Shown one piece after another: positions 1-10,970 of a stretch of 64,000 nucleotides of DNA (positions are counted from its first letter, which is position 1; the number at the start of each line of letters is the position of its first letter). Made by a program: the position numbers and the translations under genes. The notes under the pieces were generated by a model. That model did no database searches, had not been told where the DNA came from, and was given only the letters and a program-made list of their open reading frames with translations. Where the stretch lies: NCBI GenBank assembly GCA_039545355.1, contig BCJJ01000002.1:31128-95127 (forward strand), given 5' to 3'. The DNA comes from Trichosporon coremiiforme. Taxonomy: Eukaryota > Basidiomycota > Tremellomycetes > Trichosporonales > Trichosporonaceae.

Positions 1-513
1 GAAATCACAGCCCCGCGCGAGGTCGTGGAACGTATCTACGCTCTGATCCCGGGGGCGAAGCTGCTGCAGCCGGTCGAGGGTAACCCGTCGAACACCCTTG
101 CGAGAATGTGCCGAACATTAGCATCTCGCTAAACATCGGCGGGGACGAGTACGCCATCGCCGCTGTCGATATGGTCTTAGGCACCTACAATGGCGAGTGG
201 TTCTCAGATGAAGGTGGTTGGAGAATTGAAGCCACACCCAAGAACGGATCTTGCGTCGGCCTGTTCCGCAGCGCGTAAGTGTCCCGGTCTCGGAGTGGTG
301 CTGACATGCAGGAAAGGCAACAAGACGCAATGGCGGTTGGGAACTGGCTTGCTTAAGAACGTGTACACCGTCTTCGACTTTGAGACACCCGCCGTCGGCT
401 TCGCCAAGCTCTCGGACGGGGCCCAGCCAGACGTGAAGCCGAGCAGGGCAGGGGCAACGACTGTGTCAGGTGCCGTCCTTGCTGCGGCCCTGGCGGTCGG
501 ATGCCTTTGGTAG
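1..513 (+). CDS. aspartic protease (pepsin family A1), 3' end, possibly frameshifted
   Basis: C-terminal part of a secreted pepsin-type protease; the start lies outside the window. Frame 1 from base 1 reads ITAPREVVERIYALIPGAK, typical of the pepsin C-lobe. After about base 81 homology continues in frame 3 (PCENV, then SLNIGGDEYAIAAVDM). No intron fits between them, so a 1-2 base indel around 81-98 is likely. A 37-bp intron at 275-311 (GTAAGT, CTGAC branch, CAG) joins CVGLF to the conserved W-x-LGTGLLKNVYTVFDFE and VGFAKL block, which places the stop at 513. The last 20 residues are a hydrophobic tail after a Ser/Thr-rich stretch, which fits a GPI-anchor signal. The indel may be real decay or a sequencing error. 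Family assignment is firm; whether the gene is intact is not. Confidence 0.72.
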
Positions 514-663
514 CGTGCTCGTGACTTTGGACTGTACAACATCATGACATGGCTGCTCAGAATGCGTTCCGAAGAAGAGAATCCTGGCTGTGGACTGCGG
601 CGACAATCACGTGCGTCCCCTTCTTCTGAGATGCTGAGGATCAGGTGGAAGGTGAACATGTGT

Positions 664-1309
664 TTAGGATGGAGAGGAGCAGCCTCGGGGTGTTGCGCGG
701 CAAACCCGCTTTGCGAGACGCATCACGCCGTGCGGTAGACGCCTTGCGCAGCTATCGATTGAGCTCATCAGGAAGCGGCTCGCCCTTCCTGTAAATCTCT
801 CTGAGACGATTTCGCCGTCGTCGTCCATGCAGTACATGACGGACCTAACACTGCAGTACTTCCCCGCGAAGCGGCCAAAGTCCTCCACCACTACCAGCGC
901 CCTCAGGGGTGATTTAGAAGCCGACGGTGTGGTGCCCGGGGGAGCATGAATGGTGTCCTTCGGCGGACGGTCCTCGATGTACACGATAAACGGCCAGGTT
1001 AGGAGAGCCGAGTGGAGGAATGGTGCGGTCTCGGGTGCACCGCCAGTGAAATGGAGGGCAGCTCGGACGCGGCTGCGATAGACAGCAAAGTTCGCCAGCC
1101 GGCTGCTAGCTTACCCAGACGTAAACGCTGTCCATCAAGTCCTCGATTTCGTCGATATACTGATGCCACGCGAACCTGATCTCTTCAGAACCCTTGTCAT
1201 CTGCGACTAGTATCGATGTCTCGCTCGATGACCTGTGCATGTTCAGAAGGCTTCTTCCCTTCTTCCCCTCGGCCTCCACAAAAGTTGCCGCTGGTCTTTG
1301 AGCTGACAA
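664..1309 (-). CDS. hypothetical protein or gene remnant
   Basis: Two protein-like segments lie on the minus strand. Codons from 1309 to 1115 include EEIRFAWHQYIDEIEDLMDSV. A second segment, running from about 1029 to 664, includes FIVYIEDRPPK and RALVVVEDFGRFAGKY. They are in different frames. An intron at 1030-1114 (GTAAGC to a weak GAG acceptor) would join them in frame. No family is recognised. The 5' segment starts at a non-ATG codon unless the first internal Met is used, so the true start may lie in another exon. It could be an F-box-type orphan or a decaying gene. Low confidence. Confidence 0.25.
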
Positions 1310-1861
1310 TCACACTTACGTACTTATGCTGCGCTAGTGCCTAAGCCAGCGGGCGGCCATTCATCAGAGCCTTCATTAACACGACTACGCGGGAACGCTT
1401 AACTTGACACGCCTCACATGCGGGCTTCCCCGCGCCCAGACATGTTACGCTAGGGGAACATGTCGCAAGTCGATCGGCACTGCCTCGTCTAAGCTTCGCA
1501 CAGGTGGATGCGTACCCTCCACGCTTGTTCGCTCAGGATGTCGTTGCCCGCTCCCGCTGTTCAATGCCACATGGGCTGTTGCGCTCTCGACTGGAGAACG
1601 ACGTTCTGCAGGCACCTGGCCCATCCCTGTCGCCGGCAAGTCTTTTCGAGCCCGGCAACCCCTCCGACAACCACACCGCGCCGCAACCAAACCTTGTCCT
1701 CCCACTTACCGTCTGTTGCGACCCGAGACTGACCAAGAGTCCTAAGAATGTCAGGACTCGCAGCCCGCTGCCGCTGCCGGGTACCTTGTCGAGCCCACAC
1801 TGCTGTGCGTGTGACTGTCATGCTTGTGTCGTGACCGGCATCTTACACGCAGACAGCTCGT
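1310..1861. other. intergenic, upstream of laccase
   Basis: Open frames on both strands here overlap each other, are rich in Arg/Pro and show no recognisable protein. No RNA gene was seen. Confidence 0.4.
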
Positions 1862-1867
1862 TATAAA
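1862..1867 (+). promoter_or_regulatory. TATA box of laccase gene
   Basis: TATAAA lies 82 bp before the ATG at 1944. It rules out the upstream in-frame Met at 1824, which precedes the box, as the start. Confidence 0.6.
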
Positions 1868-1943
1868 GGCAGCTACGAGATCAGTTCCGACAGTCATCTC
1901 ACCTCCTATCAAGGTTCGGCAGGAACGACCGAAGCTGCAGAAG

Positions 1944-4211
1944 ATGCGATTATCGCTGGTCGCCCTTGTCGCCGCGGCTAACGCTCTCCCTCAACTTCTG
2001 CAGGCCGACGATCCCTCAGGCACCGGCACATCGTCTACCACCTCGACCTCAGCCGACAGCATCAGCTCTTCATCGACTGCAAGCGAGAATCCCTCACCCC
2101 CTCCCTCCCCAGCCAGCAGCAATGCCGGCGTCTCCCCGTCCGCCACCGGCTCGCAATCGCTCTCGCTACCTGACCCCGCCGAGTCAAGCTCACTACGAGC
2201 CGCCGCCTCCTCACTGGGGGCGATGGGCGCCTCTGCAGCGACGACAGCCGCGACAGGTTATCCAACGCTGACTGGCGGTGCGGCTCCGACGGCACCAAAC
2301 ACAGCGCCCCTCCCCTCCGTGACCGGCTCGCAGTTCTACAGTATGCCTCTGCCTGTGCCGTTCAAGGACCCCGCCTTCCCAGCCTGGGGTGCGTTTTTCT
2401 CTTACTCACAGGCTCCGATCCCAACCCAGACGATCCAGGTGAACCCCGCCATCTTCACCGCGTCGCTTGGGACGCCCGACGCGATCAACCAGCCGCCCCA
2501 GGTGAGGGAGTACGAGTTCAACCTGACGTACGCGGCCGGCTGGCCCTCGGGCTATCTCCGCCGCATGGCTGTCATCAACAACCACTTTCCCGGTCCTTTG
2601 ATCGAGGCAAACCAGGGCGACCTAGTGCGGATCCGCGTCCGGAACAATCTCGACCATCCTCAGGCCATCCACTGGCACGGTATCCGCCAGAACGGGACGA
2701 ACCACATGGACGGCGTGCCCGGCATCTCGCAGTGCCCGATCCCGCCGGGGGGCGAGTTCACGTACGAGTGGACGACAGTGGACGAGGCGGGGACGTACTG
2801 GTACCACTCGCATTATGGGAATACTTTGGCCGACGGGCTAGTGGGCGGCATCGTGATCCACAGCAAAGACGACCCATTGAAGCAAGGAGTCGACTATGAT
2901 GAGGACCGCATCGTGTACCTGTCCGATTGGATGAATGACCAGTCCGAGGTCATCATCGCCGAAGAGGAGAACATGCTCCGTCCGTACCGCGGCATCCCCT
3001 TCGTGGCGGAGCCGGACGCGGCGCTCATAAACGGCATAGGACAGTGCAACTGCGCCGGGGCGCAGCGCGGCGTGCCGTGTGGCGTCAATGAGCCGGCAGA
3101 AATTCGGCTGGAACGAGGCAAGCGCTACCGCTTCCGCCTCATAAACCACGGAGGACAGGGCCTGATCCGCTTCAGCGTGGACGGGCACATGCTGCGCGTC
3201 ATCGAAGCCGACGACCTGCCGGTCAAGCCGCTCGAGCTGACCGAAATCCCCGTCGGCAGCGGACAGCGGTACTCCGTCGTCGTGACCGCCGACAAGGGCG
3301 CACCAGGGGAGGCATTCTGGATGCGCGCCAGGGTCGGGACGTATTGCATCAACCCCCTCGCGACCGTGAACGGGCATGGTGTCCTGCGTTACACAGACTC
3401 GCAGGACCGAGTCCCACCCGAGGCGGAAGGCGAACTGCCGACGAGCACGCAATGGTCGAACCTGAAGATCCCGAACATTGCGCTCTGCCGCGACCTGGAC
3501 GAGGAGGAGGACCTGCAGCCCCTCATTCCGAACGAGGTTCCGGGCGACGCGCGGCAGAACTGGATCCTCGACGCGCTGTTCGGCGTCTTCGTGCACCCCA
3601 CGAAACACACGCCCATGCTCGGTTTCGGCATGAACGGCATCATGTACAGGAACTACATCAACAATCCCCTCCTGCGGAGGGCCATGGATGGTCTCTCGAT
3701 TGGGGGGCGGAACGAAATCGCCGCGGTCAGCTTCACTGCCGACGGAGGCTCGGCGGACATCGCGCTCAACGTACTCGACCCGCCGCCGATCGGCCACCCG
3801 TTCCACCTGCACGGTCATCCGTTCTACATCATCGCGCGCGGACCGGGGAGCGTGTCCCGCTTCACGCTCCCGTTCATTCGGAAGAAGACGCACAACGCCA
3901 TCAAGAGGGACACACTCATGGTCGGACAGTGGAGCTATGCTATCATCCGCATACCGCTGAACACGCCCGGTGTCTGGCCGCTGCACTGCCACATTGGTTG
4001 GCATCTGGCGAGTGGCAAGATGGCCGCGGTCGCTGTGGGTCCGGAGAAGATTAGGGGATTCAGACGGCCTGAGGAGTGGGAGGAGTTGTGCAGACATGCG
4101 GATCCGGGAGTGATTGGACCGGGGAGACGAAGTAGGGTGTACGATGAGTGGGAGCAGTGGGCCGCTGTTGTGAACGGGTCGAGCACAGAGACAGAGACTT
4201 GCCACTGTTAG
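1944..4211 (+). CDS. secreted laccase-type multicopper oxidase
   Basis: Predicted 755-residue extracellular oxidase that would couple one-electron oxidation of phenols or other substrates to reduction of O2 to water. The ATG at 1944 gives a signal peptide (MRLSLVALVAAANALP) and follows a TATA box. About 110 Ser/Thr/Pro-rich residues come next, then three cupredoxin domains. Copper motifs are HWHGIRQ (about residue 242), WYHSHYGN (about 285), HPFHLHGH (about 617) and HCHIGWHLASG (about 679), so all type 1 and trinuclear ligands are present. The residue normally axial to type 1 copper (Cys+10) is Lys, followed by Met, whereas laccases usually have Leu, Phe or Met. The gene is uninterrupted. The substrate cannot be read from sequence; a pigment, phenol or ferroxidase role is possible. 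Confidence 0.9.
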   Translation: MRLSLVALVAAANALPQLLQADDPSGTGTSSTTSTSADSISSSSTASENPSPPPSPASSNAGVSPSATGSQSLSLPDPAESSSLRAAASSLGAMGASAATTAATGYPTLTGGAAPTAPNTAPLPSVTGSQFYSMPLPVPFKDPAFPAWGAFFSYSQAPIPTQTIQVNPAIFTASLGTPDAINQPPQVREYEFNLTYAAGWPSGYLRRMAVINNHFPGPLIEANQGDLVRIRVRNNLDHPQAIHWHGIRQNGTNHMDGVPGISQCPIPPGGEFTYEWTTVDEAGTYWYHSHYGNTLADGLVGGIVIHSKDDPLKQGVDYDEDRIVYLSDWMNDQSEVIIAEEENMLRPYRGIPFVAEPDAALINGIGQCNCAGAQRGVPCGVNEPAEIRLERGKRYRFRLINHGGQGLIRFSVDGHMLRVIEADDLPVKPLELTEIPVGSGQRYSVVVTADKGAPGEAFWMRARVGTYCINPLATVNGHGVLRYTDSQDRVPPEAEGELPTSTQWSNLKIPNIALCRDLDEEEDLQPLIPNEVPGDARQNWILDALFGVFVHPTKHTPMLGFGMNGIMYRNYINNPLLRRAMDGLSIGGRNEIAAVSFTADGGSADIALNVLDPPPIGHPFHLHGHPFYIIARGPGSVSRFTLPFIRKKTHNAIKRDTLMVGQWSYAIIRIPLNTPGVWPLHCHIGWHLASGKMAAVAVGPEKIRGFRRPEEWEELCRHADPGVIGPGRRSRVYDEWEQWAAVVNGSSTETETCHC

Positions 4212-4627
4212 ACCCAGGCGGGATTCAGCTTGCGTCAGTAATTGCTCGCATTCTTGGACAATCCTAGGTGTGGGACATTGCCGGAAGTAATCATTGAATA
4301 AGCCTAAGGTCACATTACCTGCCTGGAGTACCAGAAATTACGGAGTTGTACCAACTATGGAGTTTGTCGGAGCATCGCATCCCATGAAGGAAGAAGGAAT
4401 CGTGAAAGGCATCGTCAACCTTTCGTCATCTGGATAAGGTGCGAAGCCATTCAACAACCTCACTTTCAGATGGGCCGCATGATGCAAAACAGTCAGCCAC
4501 ATTTCGTCAAGACTCTCGCCAAGGCGCCAGCTCCCTCAGTGCAACCATTCGAGGTCAGCCATCAACTCTTGAGTTACAACTCTCTGGAACCCGTGTTGCG
4601 TGTCTATGATTACACATATCTTACCTC

Positions 4628-5369
4628 GCAGAGCTGCGACTTCCTTACCGCTGGCCTATCACGGTCGAAGCGGCGGGACATGCCGGCAAGGCGCGCCTCC
4701 AGCTGCTTGATTGCGCTTACACTGCGCTGCACAAGCATAGCCGCCCCGCCGGAACGCCCGTCATGTGGCCCACATCCTGGCCACCCCGGCCCAGACACAG
4801 TCAAGATGGAGAGCCAGTTCTACGGCCCGACCCTCCTGGTCGCGCCAGGGTTGGTCGGAAACGCAACGCAGAGCGACGTCTGGCTCGCACGAGGCGAGAC
4901 GTTTCACGACTACTTCACACTCGAGTGCGTGCAGAGTGACGTGGAGACACCTCGACAACGTGGACTACAACACGATCCCGGTGTACGTGCGCGCCGGGTC
5001 CGTGCTCCCGCTGCGCAAGGGCGAAGCGATGACGACGGCGCAGAACGCGAAACTCCCCTTCGAGATCCGCATCCCCCCCGACGCCCAAGGCAAGGCGAGC
5101 GGAGAGCTCTACGTCGACGACGGCGTCAGCCTCGAGCCGCATGGCGTGTCGGACCTCAAGTTCGCGCATGATGGGCGCAAACTGAGGATCTCGGGCTGCT
5201 GCGGGCCCCTGTCCGTGTCAGCAGCATTATGATCGCGGGGCAGAGACAGGGATGCGGATGCAGCGTGAACGGGCAGCCGGAGCCAGCCGAATTCTCCGCT
5301 GAGAGCGGAATGATCACGGTCAACGTGGACCTCAATGTCGACCACGAGATGGAGATTGAGCTGCAGTGA
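4628..5369 (+). pseudogene. GH31 alpha-glucosidase remnant (C-terminal part)
   Basis: Pieces of the GH31 C-terminal region occur in order but in different frames. Frame 2 (4628 to about 4775) has PYRWPITVEAA, then LLDCAYTALHKH and GTPVMWP. Frame 3 (about 4806-4925) has ESQFYGPTLLVAPGLVG and TFHDYFTLE. Frame 1 (about 4953-5190) has NVDYNTIPVYVRAGSVLPL and GKASGELYVDDG. A last piece (about 5213-5369) has VSSIMIAGQ and ITVNVDLNVDHEMEIELQ before TGA at 5367. Frame 2 is stopped by TGA shortly upstream of the first piece. The N-terminal half and catalytic barrel core are absent. No consistent set of introns restores the frame, so this is read as a truncated, frameshifted relic. Confidence 0.75.
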
Positions 5370-5524
5370 GGTAGTCAGTAGCGAAGTCAAAGGTATGGAT
5401 AATGGGTCTGTATGTACCTAGGGCACAAGCGTCGGTGACAAATAACCATCGTCAGTGCGCACGGTCGACCTGACGCGCATCGTTTCAGACGCTGGTACAA
5501 CGCACAGCGTTACATGTATGGTTT

Positions 5525-6076
5525 CTACAACGCCTGGCCCATGTTAGTTGGTCTCGCCTGGATCTGGCCGTTCCAGCTTCCCTGCACCCTCAGTGCTCCT
5601 TGTCCTCCCTGCCCGCCGGCGTCCTGCTGGAAGCGTCTCTGGGCCTCACGGGGCATCATGGCGCTCCACGCGATGCCGAGTCCCTCTCTGTGCTTCTGGA
5701 TCATCCTTGCGTCCCTCCTCGCCTGCTGCTCCAGGGCCCTAATCCGCTCATCGCGCTCCTCAACAACATGCTCCAGGTACGCGACGTAGTCCCTCGTGAG
5801 GGCGAGCTCGGCGTCACGGTCACGCAGCTGTGTGCGGAGAGAGGAGAAGGTGTCGGTCATCCACTCGACCGAGTCGAGCAGGTCGGCCGCGCTGTTGCGC
5901 TTCAGCTGCAGGAGGAAGGAGGAGCGCACGGCGCGCGTGCCGTTCTGCGGTGTTGGGGTCGGCGACGGTGAGGGTGACGATGGCGTGGTCGCGCAAAGCG
6001 TCTCAGCCGACTGGGGGGTTGAGGGATACGTTGCTGAGCTACCTGTGGGCGTGTGGACTGGGGTCAGCTGTGACAT
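5525..6076 (-). CDS. small coiled-coil protein, unknown function
   Basis: A 183-residue open frame with an ATG start. The first 60 residues are Thr/Ser/Pro-rich. A long helical, charged segment (about residues 58-125, including RTQLRDRDAELALTRDYV and ERDERIRALEQQARRDARM) has the heptad pattern of a coiled coil. The tail is Gln/Gly-rich. There is no signal peptide or membrane segment and no recognised family. Some basidiomycete transcription factors have similar coiled coils, but no bZIP basic region is evident. The gene ends about 155 bp from the GH31 relic. Confidence 0.5.
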   Translation of the reverse strand: MSQLTPVHTPTGSSATYPSTPQSAETLCATTPSSPSPSPTPTPQNGTRAVRSSFLLQLKRNSAADLLDSVEWMTDTFSSLRTQLRDRDAELALTRDYVAYLEHVVEERDERIRALEQQARRDARMIQKHREGLGIAWSAMMPREAQRRFQQDAGGQGGQGALRVQGSWNGQIQARPTNMGQAL

Positions 6077-6860
6077 ACAATGGCTAGCTCACGTTGATAG
6101 GGCCGAACGGCGAGTTGCCCAACTGGAAGCGTCATCGTCGATGGAGGAAAGGTGGTGAGGATGATGAAGATGAGGGAAGAACAGACACGCGTCGCACAAC
6201 GGTGGAAATGAGCTGGAGGCTAGTCCCTTAGTCTGGGCGTGAAACGCGCAACTTCATCACCAGGAGACGAGGCGAGGCTACGCCGCCGTCGCCAATCTGG
6301 AGTGGCGCTACAGCCAAGTCCACGAGGAAATGCGGCACGCTAGTGAGACTGTGGTGTGCTGCGTACTGCGGTCGTTCGCGAGTTGCAGACCTGCGGTCAG
6401 TGCTGGATTCGCGGCGTGGTGATCAACGGGACGTCCGGCCGCGACAATCAGTGGTCAGTGAGAGGTTAACCGGTGACCGGTCTTGAGAGCATGACACTAT
6501 GATCACTATGATCACTATGACCCGCATGAAATGGCCTTGGACTGCAAGATGCAGGTGCCGGTGCGTTGGAGGAGGAGGAGGAGGAGGAGGAGGAGTGAGC
6601 AACGCAAAGAGCATCTCTCCGGACCGATTTGATCCCGATCTCGGTGTCTTGGCTTCTGAATCTACCGTGGGAGACCCGTACTCCGCATCCGGACATGTCC
6701 GGTTAGTTCCAACGACTATAACCCAAGCTCCTTCCACTCTCAAGCTCAGCTCCGACCCAACTCTATGCCGGTGGTGCCCGGTACGACGTCGATGTCATGA
6801 CTAGCATGCACGTGTGGAGCGCGTCTGTCCTTGTAACTACTCCATCCGCACAACGCAGCC
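6077..6860. other. intergenic with simple repeats
   Basis: Contains a short GATCACTAT tandem near 6498-6522 and a GGA-triplet tract at about 6569-6595 (poly-Gly or poly-Pro in shadow frames). No gene was recognised. Confidence 0.4.
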
Positions 6861-7685
6861 ATGAAGCTGGTCTTCCTGTTGCTGTTCGCCTTTGTCCTCG
6901 TCTGGGCCGCGCCGCTCTACGACGACCTCGCGCTTCCCTCTACGACTACCTCGACAGGACGGTCATGGGACAAGTATGACCGCCTGGTGGCCCAGTACGG
7001 TCCCGAAGATGCAGGCTCCCCCGGCCTGAAGTTGCGGCCCCTGCGACGAGATCAAGCACCTCAGACCGCTGTCGACATCGAGTCGGAGCTCGACCGCCTC
7101 GGTCTGTCCCATTTCGACCTGCAGAACTGCGTGACTAAGGACGACCACTCAGCAGTAGAGCGTCAATACGCGAAACTCCGGGCGCTGTCCCCCGCCTCGT
7201 CCTATCGCGCCAAGGCGCGCGCCCTCGCCTGCCTTGTGAGCATGAGTGACCGGCCCCCACGCAGCTTAGTGTGGGAGTACGAATGGTCAATCTTCTACGG
7301 CACCTACCTCGACGTGTCTACCACCGACGAGCGAACGAGAGAGCTGGTAGAGTACTACTACGACCGCGTGAGTCGGGTGCGAATGCACAGCAGCATCCGC
7401 GAGAGGGCCGCCGCCGTCGCGCGCCTCGTTAGCCTCACAGCCAACCCGACACCGGACCTCATCGCTCAATTGGAGACAGAGGTGCCGAGGGACATTGCAG
7501 CATATGTCTGCTCGGCGAGGGAGTGGGTGCACTGCGCCGCTGAATTGGTGACAAGCTGGTTCAAGCCAATACGACGCGCTTTCATGTCTGTGATGACGGC
7601 GTGGAAGATCATCAGCCCATACTTCAACATCGCTAACGGACACTCGGACGCACTCGGCGCGTACGTCGCGTCATTCTGGGTGTAG
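6861..7685 (+). CDS. secreted protein of unknown function
   Basis: A 274-residue open frame starting MKLVFLLLFAFVLVWAAPL, a clear signal peptide with a likely cleavage after VWAA. The mature protein is mostly predicted helical, for example RERAAAVARLVSLTANP and CSAREWVHCAAELV, with few cysteines. There are no membrane segments after the signal and no recognisable domain. It is uninterrupted, like its neighbours on this side of the window. It could be a lineage-specific secreted protein; no function is proposed. Confidence 0.6.
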   Translation: MKLVFLLLFAFVLVWAAPLYDDLALPSTTTSTGRSWDKYDRLVAQYGPEDAGSPGLKLRPLRRDQAPQTAVDIESELDRLGLSHFDLQNCVTKDDHSAVERQYAKLRALSPASSYRAKARALACLVSMSDRPPRSLVWEYEWSIFYGTYLDVSTTDERTRELVEYYYDRVSRVRMHSSIRERAAAVARLVSLTANPTPDLIAQLETEVPRDIAAYVCSAREWVHCAAELVTSWFKPIRRAFMSVMTAWKIISPYFNIANGHSDALGAYVASFWV

Positions 7686-10600
7686 TCGTCGCTTCATACA
7701 CGTGAAGCATTCTTGCATCTGTTGTATCAAGGGGGGCGAGGGTTGACGTCAGCGGCGCTTGAATGTCAGTGGCGTCCATGAAGATCCTGGCGACCGTTTC
7801 GAACGCAAAAGTTGCGGAAGTGGGTGACGGCATGTTCTGAAGAGCTGCGGTGAAACGCGAAACGTGAAACGTGACAAGACACGATATGCGGGAGTGAACT
7901 CATGTTGCTCGATGAGTCAGAAGTCAAAGCATGACGCGGAGACGCTGCTTCCAACGCCGTGCCGGAAGATATCACGGCGGAGGACTTGGACCCCGCATGC
8001 AAGGTTGCGGAGACGTTTCGGTGCAGAACCTTCTGATACCGGCATTCGTTTCATCGGCGACTAACTTATCAGCGAGTGATCTGCTGTGCATTGAGACTCA
8101 GACGCGGCGGTCACGAGAGGAGGCAGTGGAAGCTGCATGCTCGGAGCCTGTCGGAATCTCAGCTGCTGAAGGCTCAGAGGGTTCGGTGGCAGACTCGGCA
8201 GAGTTGCCAAGCTAGTTAACGCTCATGTCCACATCAAACGGCCGGAGCATCACAGCCCGCACAAACATTGAACTGCCTAGCTCTCCGCCTGGGAACTCGA
8301 GATTTGAGGAGGGAGGTTTAGTCTTCCACAGGGGTAGCAATGGATAGTGTACGAGACAGAGTGAGAAGCGAAGAGAGTCGGATGGGCAGAAGATGACTGG
8401 ACTCGTACAGCATGGTTGCATCACTACATCGAACAGTCGAAAGTATGACCACTAGACTTAATCTCTCTCCTCCCTCTCTTCCAGGCTACTACTGTAACGC
8501 TTGCAACACTGACAGGAGAGAGAATGATGGTTTCCACCACGTTGAAGCCAAGGCGGCGGCGCCTCACCTCAGATTTACGCTCCAGCTCGGCCCTTCAACG
8601 GTGCGTATTCGCTGGCCGCACTCCAGGCTTATTCGCTGGCCGCACTCCAGGCTGCTGTCGGCAGCATCTCGCTGAAAACGCACTTCTCGATGATTCTGTC
8701 CACGATCGCCAACGGGAAGCACTCGCTGTCGATGTTTCCGTCTGTTTCTGCGGCTTGCGCCCCTTCTTGGTTGGCGCTGCGGGCTGCCCAGTGAAGTCGA
8801 GGCTTGTCGTATGCGGACGTGTCTCGGGGAAAGGAGGCTAAAGGAACCGGCCGCGTGCCAGTTTCTTCGTGGCATCGATGGCTCAGCGGCTGTTAGGCCG
8901 CGCCTGCCTAGTTGACCTTGTCATAGGTGGCTGAAGTTTGGAATTCTGAGAGTCTGTCGATGACCTGAAGAGCGAGTTGTGAGTTTGTGTACGTTGTGTA
9001 GGTTGTTGAGGTCTGGACATGTCAGCTGTCACTGATGAGGAGAGCTCACCAGTTGACTGCATGTGAAACGTGGTTGTCACTGCGTCGGTAAGTGCCATGT
9101 GAATGTTAGTGCGCTTCGGCTCCCTTAGACAGATCCTCCCGCTCTGTTTAGTTGGCCGCGACATCTAGTCCTGCTGTAAGCCGTATCAGGACTTGGTTAC
9201 GGTTGCGAACAGGTTAAGAGTCCTGCGGGCCGGCAGATAGCGCCACCCGATAAGATATCAGCGTGGGACCCTGTAGTCTCGCCGGGCGCCGCATGACCTT
9301 GGGCGCTGTCGCCGAGTCCTGCGGCGTGAGAGCCCGTCTCCGACAGCGGCCCCGAGTCAGAGCGACGGAGGCGCTGACACCGCGTCGTGATTAAGCTTCG
9401 ACGAGTTTTGCATTGAATCCATCAGGCCCCGGACTCAAGGTTGCCGTGTCGCATCGGAGTCCCATGTGACAGTTTTGCATTGACCTTCCTTCCATTCGGC
9501 CAGTGCCTCTTTCCCTCTGTGCCTTGCTCTATACATAGCGCGCTTAATGTGCTTGTTAGTACTCGATCGACTCTCACGCACTCACAAAGTAGCGGTACAG
9601 CCTCATGCATAGAGTTACATAGAGTGTCCGAGTAGATGATACCGGGGTTCCTGGTTATTGTTGTCCGGGCAGGTACATCCGATCGAGTGAGGCTCGAGGT
9701 ACGCAAAAGCAAGGCAGGAACGAAGGCAGTCAATGCGAGCAAGTCAGGCAGGGTTATGCATCGCCTTGATGAAGACTTACGACGTGTGCATTGTACTCTC
9801 ACGGTGTTTGCGGCTCGCAATGAAACGCAAAAGCGAAAACGAAAACGAAAAACGGAGCGAGGCAACGCCGAACAAACATCAAGCTCAACGCTGCCTGCAG
9901 GGAGCTCAGCAGCCTGACGTACGAAGTGAGGGATGGTGACGCTTGCATCGGTCGCAAACTCAAAAGCTCAGAAAAACCAGGAGGCTCAAGATTCAAGACC
10001 GAAACTCGCAGCACGAGACATGCAGTACGAGATACGAGAGCTTGGTACCCTTACGTCCTTGTGCTCGCCTTGTTCCACAGACTGTTCCAAGTCCCTGCCT
10101 CTTCTTTCGCCCTTCACCCGCCTGCGTCGGGTGCACTGGTTGCCCAAGGTTTGTAACCGCGGCCGTCTTCTGCGGTCTTCGTTGTGCACGTACGTCGATG
10201 CGTACTTCTCTCGCGGTCTAGCCAAAGCTTCGCTGTGTGACTGCTGCTCGCGTCACATGCCTCACATGCCCCGTGGTGACTGACCGTCAGCCTTGGCGAC
10301 GTTTTCTGGCTGAACGTCATCCGAGCGAGCCGAGCTAGATCTTGACCCACCATGCATCGCCACGACCACCGACGACGCTCCTGCTAAACGACATGCTCGG
10401 CGATCACGATAAGATGCAAGACAATGGGCTCGATAACGGTGATGAGATCCAGGATAGACAGCTTTGCTTTAGCATCGCCGGCGAAGTGTACAGAAAGATA
10501 TGCTCAACGCCGTGTAATGGGCCCAAGACCCTGGCTTCAATTCGGGCGAGTGGGACTCGGACGTTCAGCCGTACCGTTATGGCGGCTCACACCGTCCATT

Positions 10601-10970
10601 GGTGCGATCAAGCCGTCCGCTGTATTGGAGTGCGCCGCCGCCATGCATGGTGACATGGTCCATAGTCCACTGTACAGGGACCCTTGGTCTACGGGAACGG
10701 CGGCAGCGGATCGGCGCGCATGTTTGCGGCAGTCGCGGATCGGACACAACTTGTAACACGCTAGCAGAACAACTCGTTCCAGCGTAACACGTTATGCAGT
10801 GGTGCCGACGGAAAAGTCAGTCATGCATCCATTCGGTCGACACCGGGGACGTGACGGCAGTGAGAAAGCATAGTCGTGAACTAAGTCTGTTCCATCAGTT
10901 CGGTCTAGCGTGCAACGCAGTAGTCGTCAACCATCAAGAATTTCCACTTCATAGAGTCCGAGGTACAAGA
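7686..10970. other. long gene-poor interval
   Basis: 3.3 kb without a convincing gene. Open frames are short, overlap on both strands and lack family features. A perfect 24-bp tandem duplication lies at 8606-8653, inside a minus-strand frame (VDRIIEKCVFSEMLP) that stops within the repeat, perhaps a gene relic. No tRNA was found. Confidence 0.45.
8606..8653. repeat. 24-bp tandem duplication
   Basis: The unit begins TATTCGCTGGCCGCAC and ends CCAGGCT. Two perfect adjacent copies are present. Confidence 0.8.

Noticed and set aside
2838..4313. 491-residue minus-strand open frame opposite the laccase
   Set aside because: Shadow of a GC-rich coding strand; composition is Arg/Val/Asp-heavy and has no recognisable domain, whereas the plus strand has all four copper motifs.
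8564..8875. Minus-strand frame with VDRIIEKCVFSEMLP
   Set aside because: Protein-like for about 25 residues only and ends in the 24-bp duplication; too little to call.
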